Shown here in pieces: positions 30,393 to 38,660 of a stretch of DNA of 41,728 nt (positions within the stretch are counted from its first letter, which is position 1; the number at the start of each line of letters is the position of its first letter). Under the pieces are notes generated by a model that worked only from the letters and a program-made list of their open reading frames with translations, was not told the DNA's origin and made no database searches. The translations under genes and the position numbers were made by a program. This DNA is from Mycolicibacterium chubuense (GTDB lineage: Bacteria; Actinomycetota; Actinomycetes; Mycobacteriales; Mycobacteriaceae). The stretch spans positions 1 to 41,728 of the forward strand of contig NZ_JYNX01000038.1 of the NCBI RefSeq assembly GCF_001044255.1, given 5' to 3'.

Positions 30393-31883
30393 CTAGCACC
30401 GCAAACCGGCGGGGGGCGGGACCGAGTCGATCAGGAAGTTGACGACGGAGGTGTCGACGCACTGGTCGCCGTTGAACACGACGGTGTGCTGGCTGCCGTC
30501 GAAGGTGATCAGCGAGGCGTTCATCTGGCGGGCCAGATCGACGCCCGCCTGGTACGGCGTCGCGGGGTCGCCCGTGGTGGAGACGACGACGACCTTGCCG
30601 GGGCCGGGTGAGGTGGCCGCACCGACGATCGGCGTCGGCGGCACCGGCCACAGCGCGCAGACGTCGCGCGGCGCGTACCCGGTGAAGGAGCCGTACGCCG
30701 AGAACGGCGCCGCGGCCCGGATGCGCCGGTCGGCGTCGGCCCACGCGGCCGGGTCGGTGGGATAGGCCGAGTCGATGCAGCGGATGGCGGTGAACGCGTC
30801 CTGCCGGTTGCTGTAGTGCCCGTTGCGGTCCCGCTGCTGATAGTCGTCGGCGAGCAGCAACAGATCGATGGGGTCGGTGCCGCGGGCCAGCCCCAGCAGT
30901 CCGCTGGTCACGTACGGCCAGTAGCGCGGCGAGTACAGCCCGGAGACGGTGCCGGTGAACGCGTCCTGGTAGCTGAGCCCGCGCGGGTCGGACGTGGCGG
31001 CGGGGCGCGCGGCGAGCGGGTCGATGAGCTGGTGGAAGCGGGCGACGAACTGGGTGGGGTCGGTGCCCAGCGGGCACTCGACATCCTGGGCGCAGTCCGC
31101 GGCGTACTTGTCGAACGCCTGCTGAAAACCCGCCATCTGGTTGACGCTCTCGGTGATGGGATCCAGGCTCGGGTCGACGGCGCCGTCGAGAACCATCGCG
31201 CGCACCCGGTCGGGGTAGCGGTCGGCGTAGGCGGCGCCGAGCTGGGTGCCGTAGGAGAAGCCGAGGAAGTTGATCTGGGCTTCGCCGAGCGCATCGCGAA
31301 CCGCGTCCATGTCCCGCACCGCCGAGGCGGTGCCGATGTTGGCCAGGAAGTCCGGGCCCATGTTCGTCAGGCACTCGCCCGCGAAATCCCGCAGTATGCC
31401 TTCGATCTGGGCGACACCGGCGGGGCTGTAGTCGGTCATCGGCTGTGTGCGGTAGGCGTCGAACTGCGCGTCGCTGCGGCAGCGCAACTGCGGGGTGGAG
31501 TGGCCGACACCGCGGGGGTCGACACCGACCAGGTCGAACTGCTGCAGGATCGGCGAGCCGGCGAGGTCGCCGCCCATGTCGGCGACGGTGTCGACGGCCG
31601 ACGCACCGGGGCCGCCCGGGTTGACGAGCAGCGCGCCGAGCCGCTTGCCGCTGGCCGGAACCTTGATGACCGCCAATTGCGCTTGCGCCCCATCGGGTTT
31701 CGCATAATCGACCGGTACCGACACGGTGGTGCACTGCGCTGTGGGAATCCGCGACGCGTCGGTGATGACGGCCGCGCACGAGCCCCACGCCGTGGTCGGC
31801 GCCGCCTGCGCCGGCGGGCAGAGCGCAGCCGTCAGCACGCACACAGCCGCAATCGCCCGTCCCACCCGCCACATGGCGACCAT
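30393..31883 (-). CDS. Exported alpha/beta-hydrolase protease, CaeA/Hip1 paralogue (Rv2223c-like)
   Basis: A 496-aa secreted protein of the tripeptidyl-aminopeptidase-like S33 group. The signal peptide ends at about residue 27 (PPAQA|AP); there is no lipobox Cys. The hydrolase core has LLVNPGGPGASAVD (oxyanion region), the nucleophile Ser210 in LGFSYGTQLG, the acid in STTGDPATPYQAG and the His in FDGSQHTVV, so the triad is complete. The C-terminal TAP-like domain ends PPPAGLRC. The start could be ATG 31883 or ATG 31874; neither has a good Shine-Dalgarno sequence. It lies 63 bp after its paralogue caeA on the same strand, as in M. tuberculosis. Confidence 0.92.
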   Translation of the reverse strand: MVAMWRVGRAIAAVCVLTAALCPPAQAAPTTAWGSCAAVITDASRIPTAQCTTVSVPVDYAKPDGAQAQLAVIKVPASGKRLGALLVNPGGPGASAVDTVADMGGDLAGSPILQQFDLVGVDPRGVGHSTPQLRCRSDAQFDAYRTQPMTDYSPAGVAQIEGILRDFAGECLTNMGPDFLANIGTASAVRDMDAVRDALGEAQINFLGFSYGTQLGAAYADRYPDRVRAMVLDGAVDPSLDPITESVNQMAGFQQAFDKYAADCAQDVECPLGTDPTQFVARFHQLIDPLAARPAATSDPRGLSYQDAFTGTVSGLYSPRYWPYVTSGLLGLARGTDPIDLLLLADDYQQRDRNGHYSNRQDAFTAIRCIDSAYPTDPAAWADADRRIRAAAPFSAYGSFTGYAPRDVCALWPVPPTPIVGAATSPGPGKVVVVSTTGDPATPYQAGVDLARQMNASLITFDGSQHTVVFNGDQCVDTSVVNFLIDSVPPPAGLRC

Positions 31884-31946
31884 GCTGTCATGCGATGAGA
31901 CACGGGGCTTCCCCCGGGACCCAACGGTGACCGGGCTGTTACCCGC

Positions 31947-33482
31947 TCAGCATCGGGTGTCCGGCGGCGGCACCGTCACGTCGACCAGGTAGCGGGTCGC
32001 GATGTCGTCGACGCAGGCGTCGCCCTGCAGTGCGACGGTGTGCTGGGTGCCGTCGAAGGTGAGCAGAGTGCCGCCGAGCTGCTTGGCCAGGTCGACACCG
32101 GCCTGGTACGGCGTGGCGGGATCGTTGGTGGTGGAGACCACCAGGATCGGCGGCAGCCCGGTCGCCTTGATCTCGTGCCGTTCGCTGGTGGGCGGCACGG
32201 GCCACATCGCGCAGGTGCCCAGCGGCGCGAAGCCGGTGAAGTCGCCGTAGCTCATGAACGGCGCCACCTCCCGCATCCGGCGGTCCTGATCGACCAGCGT
32301 GGCCCGGTCGGTGATCGCCGGCTTGTCGACACAGTTGACCGCGACGCGCACGTCGGTGGAGTTGTTGTAGTGACCCTGGGCGTCGCGGCCCATGTACAGG
32401 TCGGCCAGCGACAGCATGGTGTCGCCGCGGCCCTGTTTGATCTCGGTGAGCGCCTGCGTCAGGTGCCGCCACAGGTTCGGCGAGTACAGCGGCAGGATGG
32501 TGCCCACCACGGCGTCGGAGTAGCTCAGGCCGCGGGGGTCGGCGGTCTGCGCCGGCTTCTCCACCAGTGGCCACACCAGGGACTGGTAGACCTCCACCGC
32601 CTTGGCCGGGTCGGTGCCCAGCGGGCAGTTGGAGTCCTTGGCGCAGTCGGCGGCGTAGTCGTCGAAGGCCTTCTGGAACGCCGCGGCCTGGCGGATGTCG
32701 GCCTCGATCGGATCGGCGTTCGGGTCGACGGCGCCGTCGAGGATCATCGCGCGGACCTTGTCCGGGTACGCCTCGGCATAGCCGGCGCCGATACGGGTGC
32801 CGTAGGAATAGCCGAGGTAGGTCAGCTTCTCGTCGCCGAGAGCCTGCCGGATCGCATCGAGATCCCTTACCACGCTTGTGGTTCCGACGTTGGCGAGAAA
32901 GTCCTTGCCCATCTTGTCGACGCAGCGCTGCACGAACTCCTTGGTGAGCTTCTCGATGTGTGCGACACCTTCGGGCGTGTAGGCGACGACGTTGTCGGCG
33001 CGCAGCCGGTCGTTGTCGGCGTCGCTGTTGCACCACACCGCCGGTGAGGAGTTCGCCACGCCGCGCGGGTCGAAGCCGACCAGGTCGAAGCGCTGCCGTA
33101 GTTCCTCGGGCAGCGTCGCGATCATCGAGGCCGCGGCGTTGACCCCGGATTCGCCCGGGCCGCCGGGGTTGACGATCAGGGAACCGATCTTGTCGCCGGT
33201 GGCCTTGAACTTCACGATCGCGATCTGAGCGACGGCGCCGTCGGCGCTCTCGGCGTTGTCCCAGTTCACCGGCACGGACAGCAGCCCGCATTCGGCGCCG
33301 GTCGGAATTCGTGAGCGGTCCGACGGGCCGGCGGGGTGGCAGGACGTCCACTGGATCGGCGAGCCGGGTCGCGGCACCGAGATCATCGCGCGGCCGTCCA
33401 CCACCTTGCTGCACCCGGCGACGAGCAGGATCACCGCGGCGAGGATGAGGCCGGATCTCGCGATCCCGGTCGTGTACTTCAT
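31947..33482 (-). CDS. caeA: Carboxylesterase/serine protease lipoprotein CaeA (Hip1)
   Basis: A 511-aa cell-envelope serine hydrolase. In M. tuberculosis, Hip1/CaeA (Rv2224c, about 520 aa) cleaves GroEL2 and modulates host responses. The N-terminus is a lipoprotein signal with lipobox LVAGC (Cys24). The core has LIVNPGGPGESGVN, the nucleophile Ser226 in LGYSYGTRIG, the acid in STTNDPATPYQAG, and the His in FDGTQHTVAL. ATG 33482 has GGAG at good spacing and is preferred over ATG 33500. The wax ester synthase gene lies 63 bp upstream on the same strand. Confidence 0.95.
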   Translation of the reverse strand: MKYTTGIARSGLILAAVILLVAGCSKVVDGRAMISVPRPGSPIQWTSCHPAGPSDRSRIPTGAECGLLSVPVNWDNAESADGAVAQIAIVKFKATGDKIGSLIVNPGGPGESGVNAAASMIATLPEELRQRFDLVGFDPRGVANSSPAVWCNSDADNDRLRADNVVAYTPEGVAHIEKLTKEFVQRCVDKMGKDFLANVGTTSVVRDLDAIRQALGDEKLTYLGYSYGTRIGAGYAEAYPDKVRAMILDGAVDPNADPIEADIRQAAAFQKAFDDYAADCAKDSNCPLGTDPAKAVEVYQSLVWPLVEKPAQTADPRGLSYSDAVVGTILPLYSPNLWRHLTQALTEIKQGRGDTMLSLADLYMGRDAQGHYNNSTDVRVAVNCVDKPAITDRATLVDQDRRMREVAPFMSYGDFTGFAPLGTCAMWPVPPTSERHEIKATGLPPILVVSTTNDPATPYQAGVDLAKQLGGTLLTFDGTQHTVALQGDACVDDIATRYLVDVTVPPPDTRC

Positions 33483-33545
33483 GGCTCCACATGCTGCCAT
33501 GAAGTCCCATCGCCGCTGGCGAGGCGCGGTTCGGGGCCGGGCTGA

Positions 33546-34946
33546 CTACCGCGTCGCGGCGAGCAGCTCGGCCAGCGCCACGTCGAAGTCGTCGGCCATG
33601 TCCCACAGGTCGGGCAGCAGTTCGGGGCACGAGACGATGCCGACGTCGAGGTTGCCCGACAGCGACATCACGGTCATGTTCAGTCCCGAGCCGTGGAAGA
33701 TCGGCCCGAGCGGATACATCGCCTTCACCTCGCAGCCGAGCATGTAGAGCCGCCCCTGGGGGCCGGGCACGTTGGACACCACCAGGTTGTGCACCGGCCG
33801 GGCGCCGGAGAGCCGGCTGCTCGCGTACACCCGCATCGCCGTGCCGAACACCGCGGGCGCGGCGAACTGGGTCCAGTCCTGCAGCAGGGTCGCCGCGATG
33901 GCCGAACTGTGTTGTTTGGCAACGGAATTGGCTTCAGCGATGGCTTTGAGCCGCTCCGCGGGGTCTTCGATGTTGGTCTCCAGCCGGGCGAACATGCCCG
34001 ACACCTGGTTGCGGCCGGGCCGGTCGGACTTCTCGTGCACCGATACCGGCACCATCGCCACCAGCGAGTTGTTCGGCAGTTCGCCCCGGTTGAGCAGGAA
34101 GGTGCGCAGCACCCCGGACACCAGCGCCATCACCACGTCGTTGACCTTGACGCCGAAGTGGTTCTTGACGGTCTTGATGTCCTCGAGGTCCAGTTGCGCG
34201 AACGCGACGTTGCGGTGCCCGGTCACGTTGGCGTTGAACGCGGTTCTGGGCGCCACGAACGGGGGCGCCATCGTCATGCCGGCGCGGGCCCGTTTGACGG
34301 TGTCGATGACGGTGGTCAACGTGTTGGGCACCACATTGACGAGCTTGAGCGGCCGGGCGGCGAAGCGCACGGCCCCGCTGACGGCGATCTCGAGGTCGCT
34401 GCCCCCGCCCGGGCCGTCCACGGGTTCGGGCGCGGGCGCGTCGGGTTCGGTGGTGCAGAGCTTGGACATCAGGTTGGCGCCCGTCACGCCGTCCACCGCG
34501 GCGTGGTGCACCTTGGTCATCACCGCGATGCGTACGCCCTCCTGCACAGTGCCGTCGCCGGGTCCCCCGACGTTCTCGATCACCCACATCTCCCACAGCG
34601 GCCGCGTCCGGTCCAGCGGCAGCGAGGCGATGTGGCCGCAGATGTCGGCGAGTTCGCGGCGCCCGCCCGGTGACGGCAGGCCGATCCGGTGCAGATGCCG
34701 GTCGACGTCAAAGTCCTTGTCGTCCACCCACACCGGATGGTCGAGGTTGAACCGGTTGTCGGCGATCCGCTCGCGGAACTCGGGCATCGCCCGGATGCGT
34801 TCTGCCAGAAGATCACGGAGGCGGTCGAAGGCGTATCCGCCCGGCATCGTCGAGGCGTCCAGCTCGAGGATCGAGCACACGTGCAACGGCTGAGCCGCGG
34901 TCTCGAGGTAGAGGAAACTGGCGTCGAGCCCGCTGAGCCGTTGCAT
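33546..34946 (-). CDS. Wax ester synthase/diacylglycerol acyltransferase (WS/DGAT)
   Basis: A 466-aa acyltransferase that uses acyl-CoA to make triacylglycerol or wax esters; mycobacteria have many (Tgs family). It begins MQRLSGLDASFLYLET and has the catalytic HHAAVDG (His147, His148, Asp152, Gly153), PLWEMWVIE, the family NDVVMALVSGVLR, and VSNVPGPQ in the C-terminal domain. ATG 34946 is fixed by the conserved MxRLSGLDA start and a TACGAT box 6 nt upstream. A longer open frame upstream is not supported. It is the first gene of a minus-strand run with the two CaeA proteins. In M. tuberculosis caeA is followed directly by panB, so this gene is an insertion by comparison. Confidence 0.94.
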   Translation of the reverse strand: MQRLSGLDASFLYLETAAQPLHVCSILELDASTMPGGYAFDRLRDLLAERIRAMPEFRERIADNRFNLDHPVWVDDKDFDVDRHLHRIGLPSPGGRRELADICGHIASLPLDRTRPLWEMWVIENVGGPGDGTVQEGVRIAVMTKVHHAAVDGVTGANLMSKLCTTEPDAPAPEPVDGPGGGSDLEIAVSGAVRFAARPLKLVNVVPNTLTTVIDTVKRARAGMTMAPPFVAPRTAFNANVTGHRNVAFAQLDLEDIKTVKNHFGVKVNDVVMALVSGVLRTFLLNRGELPNNSLVAMVPVSVHEKSDRPGRNQVSGMFARLETNIEDPAERLKAIAEANSVAKQHSSAIAATLLQDWTQFAAPAVFGTAMRVYASSRLSGARPVHNLVVSNVPGPQGRLYMLGCEVKAMYPLGPIFHGSGLNMTVMSLSGNLDVGIVSCPELLPDLWDMADDFDVALAELLAATR

Positions 34947-34952
34947 CCGCCG

Positions 34953-34958
34953 ATCGTA
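34953..34958 (-). promoter_or_regulatory. -10 box (TACGAT) for the WS/DGAT gene
   Basis: TACGAT on the minus strand, 6 nt before ATG 34946; a leaderless start is likely. Confidence 0.5.
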
Positions 34959-35001
34959 TGCGCGGCGCCCGCCGGTGTGAGCAAATCCACTTAACGTGTT
35001 G

Positions 35002-35030
35002 TTCAACTTCTGGTGACGTGGTGGCAGACT
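35002..35030 (+). promoter_or_regulatory. Possible panB promoter (TTCAAC-17-CAGACT)
   Basis: Two moderate matches, TTCAAC (35002-35007) and CAGACT (35025-35030), at ideal 17-bp spacing. They would give a leader of about 67 nt ending in the Shine-Dalgarno GGGGGA before ATG 35104. Confidence 0.3.
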
Positions 35031-35103
35031 GGACGGGTCAGCGGTACCCGGGGACCCGAAGCGGCCTCGAGGAGCCGAAACGACGACCCTCTGGGGGACA
35101 ACG

Positions 35104-35946
35104 ATGTCTGAACAGACCCTGTACGGAGCTGCCGCCGGCGCCGGTGCGCCGCGGACGCGGGTCCGCACCCATCACCTCGCCAAGTGGAAATCCGAAGGCC
35201 ACAAGTGGGCCATGCTCACCGCGTACGACTACTCGACCGCAGCGGTGTTCGACGAGGCCGAGATCCCGGTGCTCCTGGTCGGTGATTCCGCCGCGAACGT
35301 CGTCTACGGCTACGACACCACCGTTCCGGTGACCATCGACGAACTGATCCCCCTGGTGCGCGGCGTCGTCCGCGGCGCCCCGCACGCGCTGGTGGTGGCC
35401 GACCTGCCGTTCGGCAGCTACGAAGCGGGCCCGGCGCAGGCCCTGGCCAGCGCCACCCGGTTCCTCAAGGAGTCCGGCGCCCACGCCGTCAAGCTCGAAG
35501 GCGGCGAGCGGGTGGCCGAGCAGATCGCCACCCTGACCGCGGCGGGCATCCCCGTGATGGCCCACATCGGCTTCACCCCGCAGAGCGTGAACGGTCTCGG
35601 CGGATTCAAGGTGCAGGGGCGCGGCGACGCCGCCGAGCAGACGATCCACGACGCGATCGCCGTGCAGGAGGCCGGCGCGTTCGCCGTGGTGATGGAGATG
35701 GTTCCGGCCGAACTGGCCACCCAGATCACCGGCAAGCTCACCATCCCCACCGTCGGGATCGGCGCGGGCCCCAACTGCGACGCCCAGGTCCTCGTGTGGC
35801 AGGACATGGCCGGGATGACCAACGGCAGGACGGCCAAGTTCGTCAAGCGCTTCGGCGCCGTCGGTGACGAATTGCGCCGCGCGGCAGCCGATTACGCGCA
35901 GGAAGTGGCCAGCGGCGTCTTCCCCGCCGAGGAGCACTCCTTCTAG
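35104..35946 (+). CDS. panB: 3-methyl-2-oxobutanoate hydroxymethyltransferase
   Basis: PanB makes ketopantoate from 2-oxoisovalerate and methylene-tetrahydrofolate, the first committed step of pantothenate and CoA synthesis. The 280-aa protein has [33 protein letters not shown] (metal-binding Asp), [26 protein letters not shown], and the catalytic Glu in [14 protein letters not shown] 35104 follows the Shine-Dalgarno GGGGGA. It corresponds to Rv2225. Its stop shares CTAG (35943-35946) with the convergent enoyl-CoA hydratase gene. Confidence 0.97.
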   Translation: MSEQTLYGAAAGAGAPRTRVRTHHLAKWKSEGHKWAMLTAYDYSTAAVFDEAEIPVLLVGDSAANVVYGYDTTVPVTIDELIPLVRGVVRGAPHALVVADLPFGSYEAGPAQALASATRFLKESGAHAVKLEGGERVAEQIATLTAAGIPVMAHIGFTPQSVNGLGGFKVQGRGDAAEQTIHDAIAVQEAGAFAVVMEMVPAELATQITGKLTIPTVGIGAGPNCDAQVLVWQDMAGMTNGRTAKFVKRFGAVGDELRRAAADYAQEVASGVFPAEEHSF

Positions 35947-36722
35947 GAGAACTCGGGCTTGCGTTTGGCGAGAAACGCATCCACCCCTTCGCGTCCGTCG
36001 GCGGCCTCCGCGCGCTGGGCGATCAGCCGGCCCTCGAGTTCCATCTGTTCCTCGAGTCCGTTGGCGAAGCTGGCGAGCAGCAGCGCTTTGACGCCGCCGT
36101 TGGAGCCGCCCGACGTGGTGGACATGGCGGCGGCGAGTTCGTCTGCCCGCGCGGCGACATCGCCGTCGGGCAGTACCTCGGTGACCAGACCCCAGTGGAG
36201 CGCCTCGCGGCTGGACAGCATCCGGTTGGTGAGCATCAGCTCCTTGGTGCGGGCCACGCCGATCAGGCGCGGGAGGAAGTAGGTCGAGCTCCCGTCGGGG
36301 CTGAGGCCCACGCGGGTGTAGGCCATCGTGAACGACGCCGATTCGGCCGCGAGGATCAGATCGCCGGTGACCGCCAACGAGAATCCCGCACCCGCCGCGG
36401 TGCCGTTGACGGCGGTGATGACGACGGCGTCCATGCGGGCGAAGGTCGAGACGGCGCGGTGCAGGTCGTCGGCGACGCCCTTGAGGTGACGGCCGCGGTG
36501 CGGTGCCGACGCGAAATCCTTCAGGTCGCCTCCTGCGCAGAAGAACCGCCCGGCACCGGTGATCACCACGACCTTGATCGCGGGGTCGTCGCAGTGCGCG
36601 GCGACGTCGGCGAGTTCCCGCGTCATGACGGCGTTCATGCCGTTCGCGGCGTCGGGCCGGTTCAGCGTGATCCGGGCGATCGCGCCGGAGCGCTCGAAGG
36701 CAATCGTCTGATAGTCAGTCAC
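35943..36722 (-). CDS. Enoyl-CoA hydratase/isomerase family protein (PaaG-like active site)
   Basis: A 259-aa crotonase-fold protein. The two oxyanion-hole segments are [10 protein letters not shown] (about 61-70) and [13 protein letters not shown] (about 105-117). The catalytic region reads [18 protein letters not shown], with Asp143 where PaaG-type isomerases have Asp and without the two Glu residues of true enoyl-CoA hydratases, so an isomerase-like reaction is more likely than hydration. GTG 36722 is chosen because it gives the normal length; the upstream frame overlaps the ligase gene. It starts 25 bp after the fatty acyl-AMP ligase stop and is probably co-transcribed with it. Confidence 0.9.
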   Translation of the reverse strand: MTDYQTIAFERSGAIARITLNRPDAANGMNAVMTRELADVAAHCDDPAIKVVVITGAGRFFCAGGDLKDFASAPHRGRHLKGVADDLHRAVSTFARMDAVVITAVNGTAAGAGFSLAVTGDLILAAESASFTMAYTRVGLSPDGSSTYFLPRLIGVARTKELMLTNRMLSSREALHWGLVTEVLPDGDVAARADELAAAMSTTSGGSNGGVKALLLASFANGLEEQMELEGRLIAQRAEAADGREGVDAFLAKRKPEFS

Positions 36723-36747
36723 ACACCGGACTGTAACGCCCGCCGAA

Positions 36748-38529
36748 TCAGATGACGCCCTCGAGATAGCGCGCCCGGCAGGCGCTGCGGGCCAACTTGC
36801 CGCTGGTGGTTCGCGGAATCGCGCCTGCAGCAACGAGTTTCACATCGGCCAGCGGAATGGCGTGGCGCCGCGACACCGCCGCACGGATGGCCTCGGCGAT
36901 GGGCGCCGCCTCGGCGCGCCCGGCACCGGGTGCGCGCTCGGCGACGATCACCACCTCCTCGCGGCCGACGCCGGGCACGGAGAACGCGGCGACGAAGCCG
37001 GATCGCACCGCGGCCGAGGCCTCCGACACGGTGGCCTCGATGTCCTGTGGGTAGTGGTTGCGGCCGTCGACGATCACCAGGTCCTTCACGCGGCCGGTGA
37101 TGAACAGCTGACCGTCGAGGTAGACCCCGAGGTCGCCGGTGCGCAGCCACAGGGCGCTTTCGGCCGCGCCCTCGGCGTGACTGCCCTGCGTCAGCCGCGA
37201 CTGCAGCTTGTTGTGGAAGGTCAGTTCGGTCTCATCGGTGCGGCCCCAGTAGCCGCGGCCGATGTTGTCGCCGTGCAGCCAGATCTCGCCGACGCGGCCG
37301 TCGGGCAGCTCGCATTCGGTCTGCGTGTCGACGATCACCGCCCACTGGCTGCGGGCGATGTGCCCGCAGGAGACGCCGACGACGGCGTTCGGGTCGTCGG
37401 CGCCGACGCGCACGACCTGTCCGCGGCTGAGAGCCTCCCGGTCCATGTGCACCGCGGCGGGCGACGAGCCGGGCTCGGTGGTGGAGACGAACAGCGTCGC
37501 CTCGGCCATCCCGTAGGACGGCTTGATCGCGGCGGGGTTCAGACCGTAGGGCGCGAAGGCAGAGGTGAACGTCTCGATCGAGGCCATGCTGACCGGTTCG
37601 GAACCGTTGATCAGCCCGGCCACGTTGCTCAGGTCCAGCGCCTCGCCGGCGGGCGGCAGGCCGCGCTGGGCGGCGAGGTCGAACGCGAAGTTCGGGGCGG
37701 CCGCGAACGTCGGCTTGTCCGACGCACCCAGCTCCTTGATCCACCGGTAAGGGCGGCGCACGAACGACACCGGCGACATCAGTGTGATGTGTGCGCCCAG
37801 CAGGGCCGGGAACATGATCATCAGCAGGCCCATGTCGTGGAACAGCGGCAGCCAGCTGACGCTGCGGGTATCCCAGTCCAGGCCCACCGATTCGATCATC
37901 TGCACGACGTTCGTGCACGCGCCGCGGTGGGTGATCTCGACGCCGGCCGGGGTCCGCGTCGAGCCCGAGGTGTACTGCAGATAGGCGATGTCGTCGGTCG
38001 CCACCGGCGCGGGCACGAAGTCGCGGCCGATCGCGTCGGGAACGGCGTCGACGGCGATGATCCGGGGCCGCTGCGGCCGCGGGACCGTACGCAGGAACTC
38101 CCGAACCGGCTCTGCCGCGACGGTGGTCGTCAGCACCACGGTGGGCCGGGCGTCGGCGAGCACGGCATGCAGTCGGTCGGTGTGGCCGGGGAGTTCGGGC
38201 GCAAACAACGGCACCGCGATGGCGCCGGCCTGGATCGCGGCGAAGAAGCCGACCACGTAGTCCACGCCCTGCGGGGCGAGGATCGCGATCCGGTCGCCGG
38301 GCTGGGTGACCTGTTGAAGGCGCGTGCCCACTGCCCGCAGCCGGGTGCGGAACGCCGACCAGGTCAGCTCGACCGTGCGGTCATGGTCGAAGTCGAGGTA
38401 CCGGTAGGCGGGCGCCTCGGCCCACTGTTCGGCATGGCGGTCGAGGAACGACGTCAGCGTGACTCCGGCCGGGATCTCGATGTTGCCTTCGGCGTCGAGA
38501 TAGTCGTGGAGCCGCATGTCTGGACTCAT
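36748..38529 (-). CDS. Fatty acyl-AMP ligase (FAAL, FadD family)
   Basis: A 593-aa adenylate-forming enzyme. The A3 motif LQYTSGSTRTPAGV and the start of the FAAL insertion are of the mycobacterial FAAL type (FadD26/28/32 group), which activate fatty acids as acyl-AMP for loading onto carrier proteins or polyketide synthases rather than onto CoA. Other motifs are WLPLFHDMGL, PSYGMAEATLFVS, and WLRTGDLGVYLDGQLFITGR (trimmed core LRTGDLGVYLDG). The C-terminal lysine motif is IPRTTSGKLAR. ATG 38529 has a perfect TATAAT 6 nt upstream. No polyketide synthase or acyl carrier protein is nearby, so its partner is elsewhere or it acts with the enoyl-CoA hydratase/isomerase gene 25 bp downstream. Confidence 0.93.
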   Translation of the reverse strand: MSPDMRLHDYLDAEGNIEIPAGVTLTSFLDRHAEQWAEAPAYRYLDFDHDRTVELTWSAFRTRLRAVGTRLQQVTQPGDRIAILAPQGVDYVVGFFAAIQAGAIAVPLFAPELPGHTDRLHAVLADARPTVVLTTTVAAEPVREFLRTVPRPQRPRIIAVDAVPDAIGRDFVPAPVATDDIAYLQYTSGSTRTPAGVEITHRGACTNVVQMIESVGLDWDTRSVSWLPLFHDMGLLMIMFPALLGAHITLMSPVSFVRRPYRWIKELGASDKPTFAAAPNFAFDLAAQRGLPPAGEALDLSNVAGLINGSEPVSMASIETFTSAFAPYGLNPAAIKPSYGMAEATLFVSTTEPGSSPAAVHMDREALSRGQVVRVGADDPNAVVGVSCGHIARSQWAVIVDTQTECELPDGRVGEIWLHGDNIGRGYWGRTDETELTFHNKLQSRLTQGSHAEGAAESALWLRTGDLGVYLDGQLFITGRVKDLVIVDGRNHYPQDIEATVSEASAAVRSGFVAAFSVPGVGREEVVIVAERAPGAGRAEAAPIAEAIRAAVSRRHAIPLADVKLVAAGAIPRTTSGKLARSACRARYLEGVI

Positions 38530-38535
38530 AAGAGA

Positions 38536-38541
38536 ATTATA
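38536..38541 (-). promoter_or_regulatory. -10 box (TATAAT, perfect consensus) for the FAAL gene
   Basis: TATAAT on the minus strand, 6 nt before ATG 38529, inside a short AT-rich patch in GC-rich DNA. It predicts a strong leaderless promoter. No good -35 match was seen. Confidence 0.65.
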
Positions 38542-38660
38542 AGAGTGACGCCGGCGAAAGCGTGCGCTGCCGCCCGTGTCGGGTCTCGTGTCGGTATCTC
38601 TTCGATCACGGCGCGGTGTTCGCGGTTCACTTGCGTGTGGCAATCTTGGGTCCCCCCGCG

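Noticed and set aside
34993-35000. AAC-n2-GTT core resembling a KstR operator between the WS/DGAT gene and panB
   Set aside because: The outer T and A of the consensus do not match, and the 8-bp core alone is too short to rely on.
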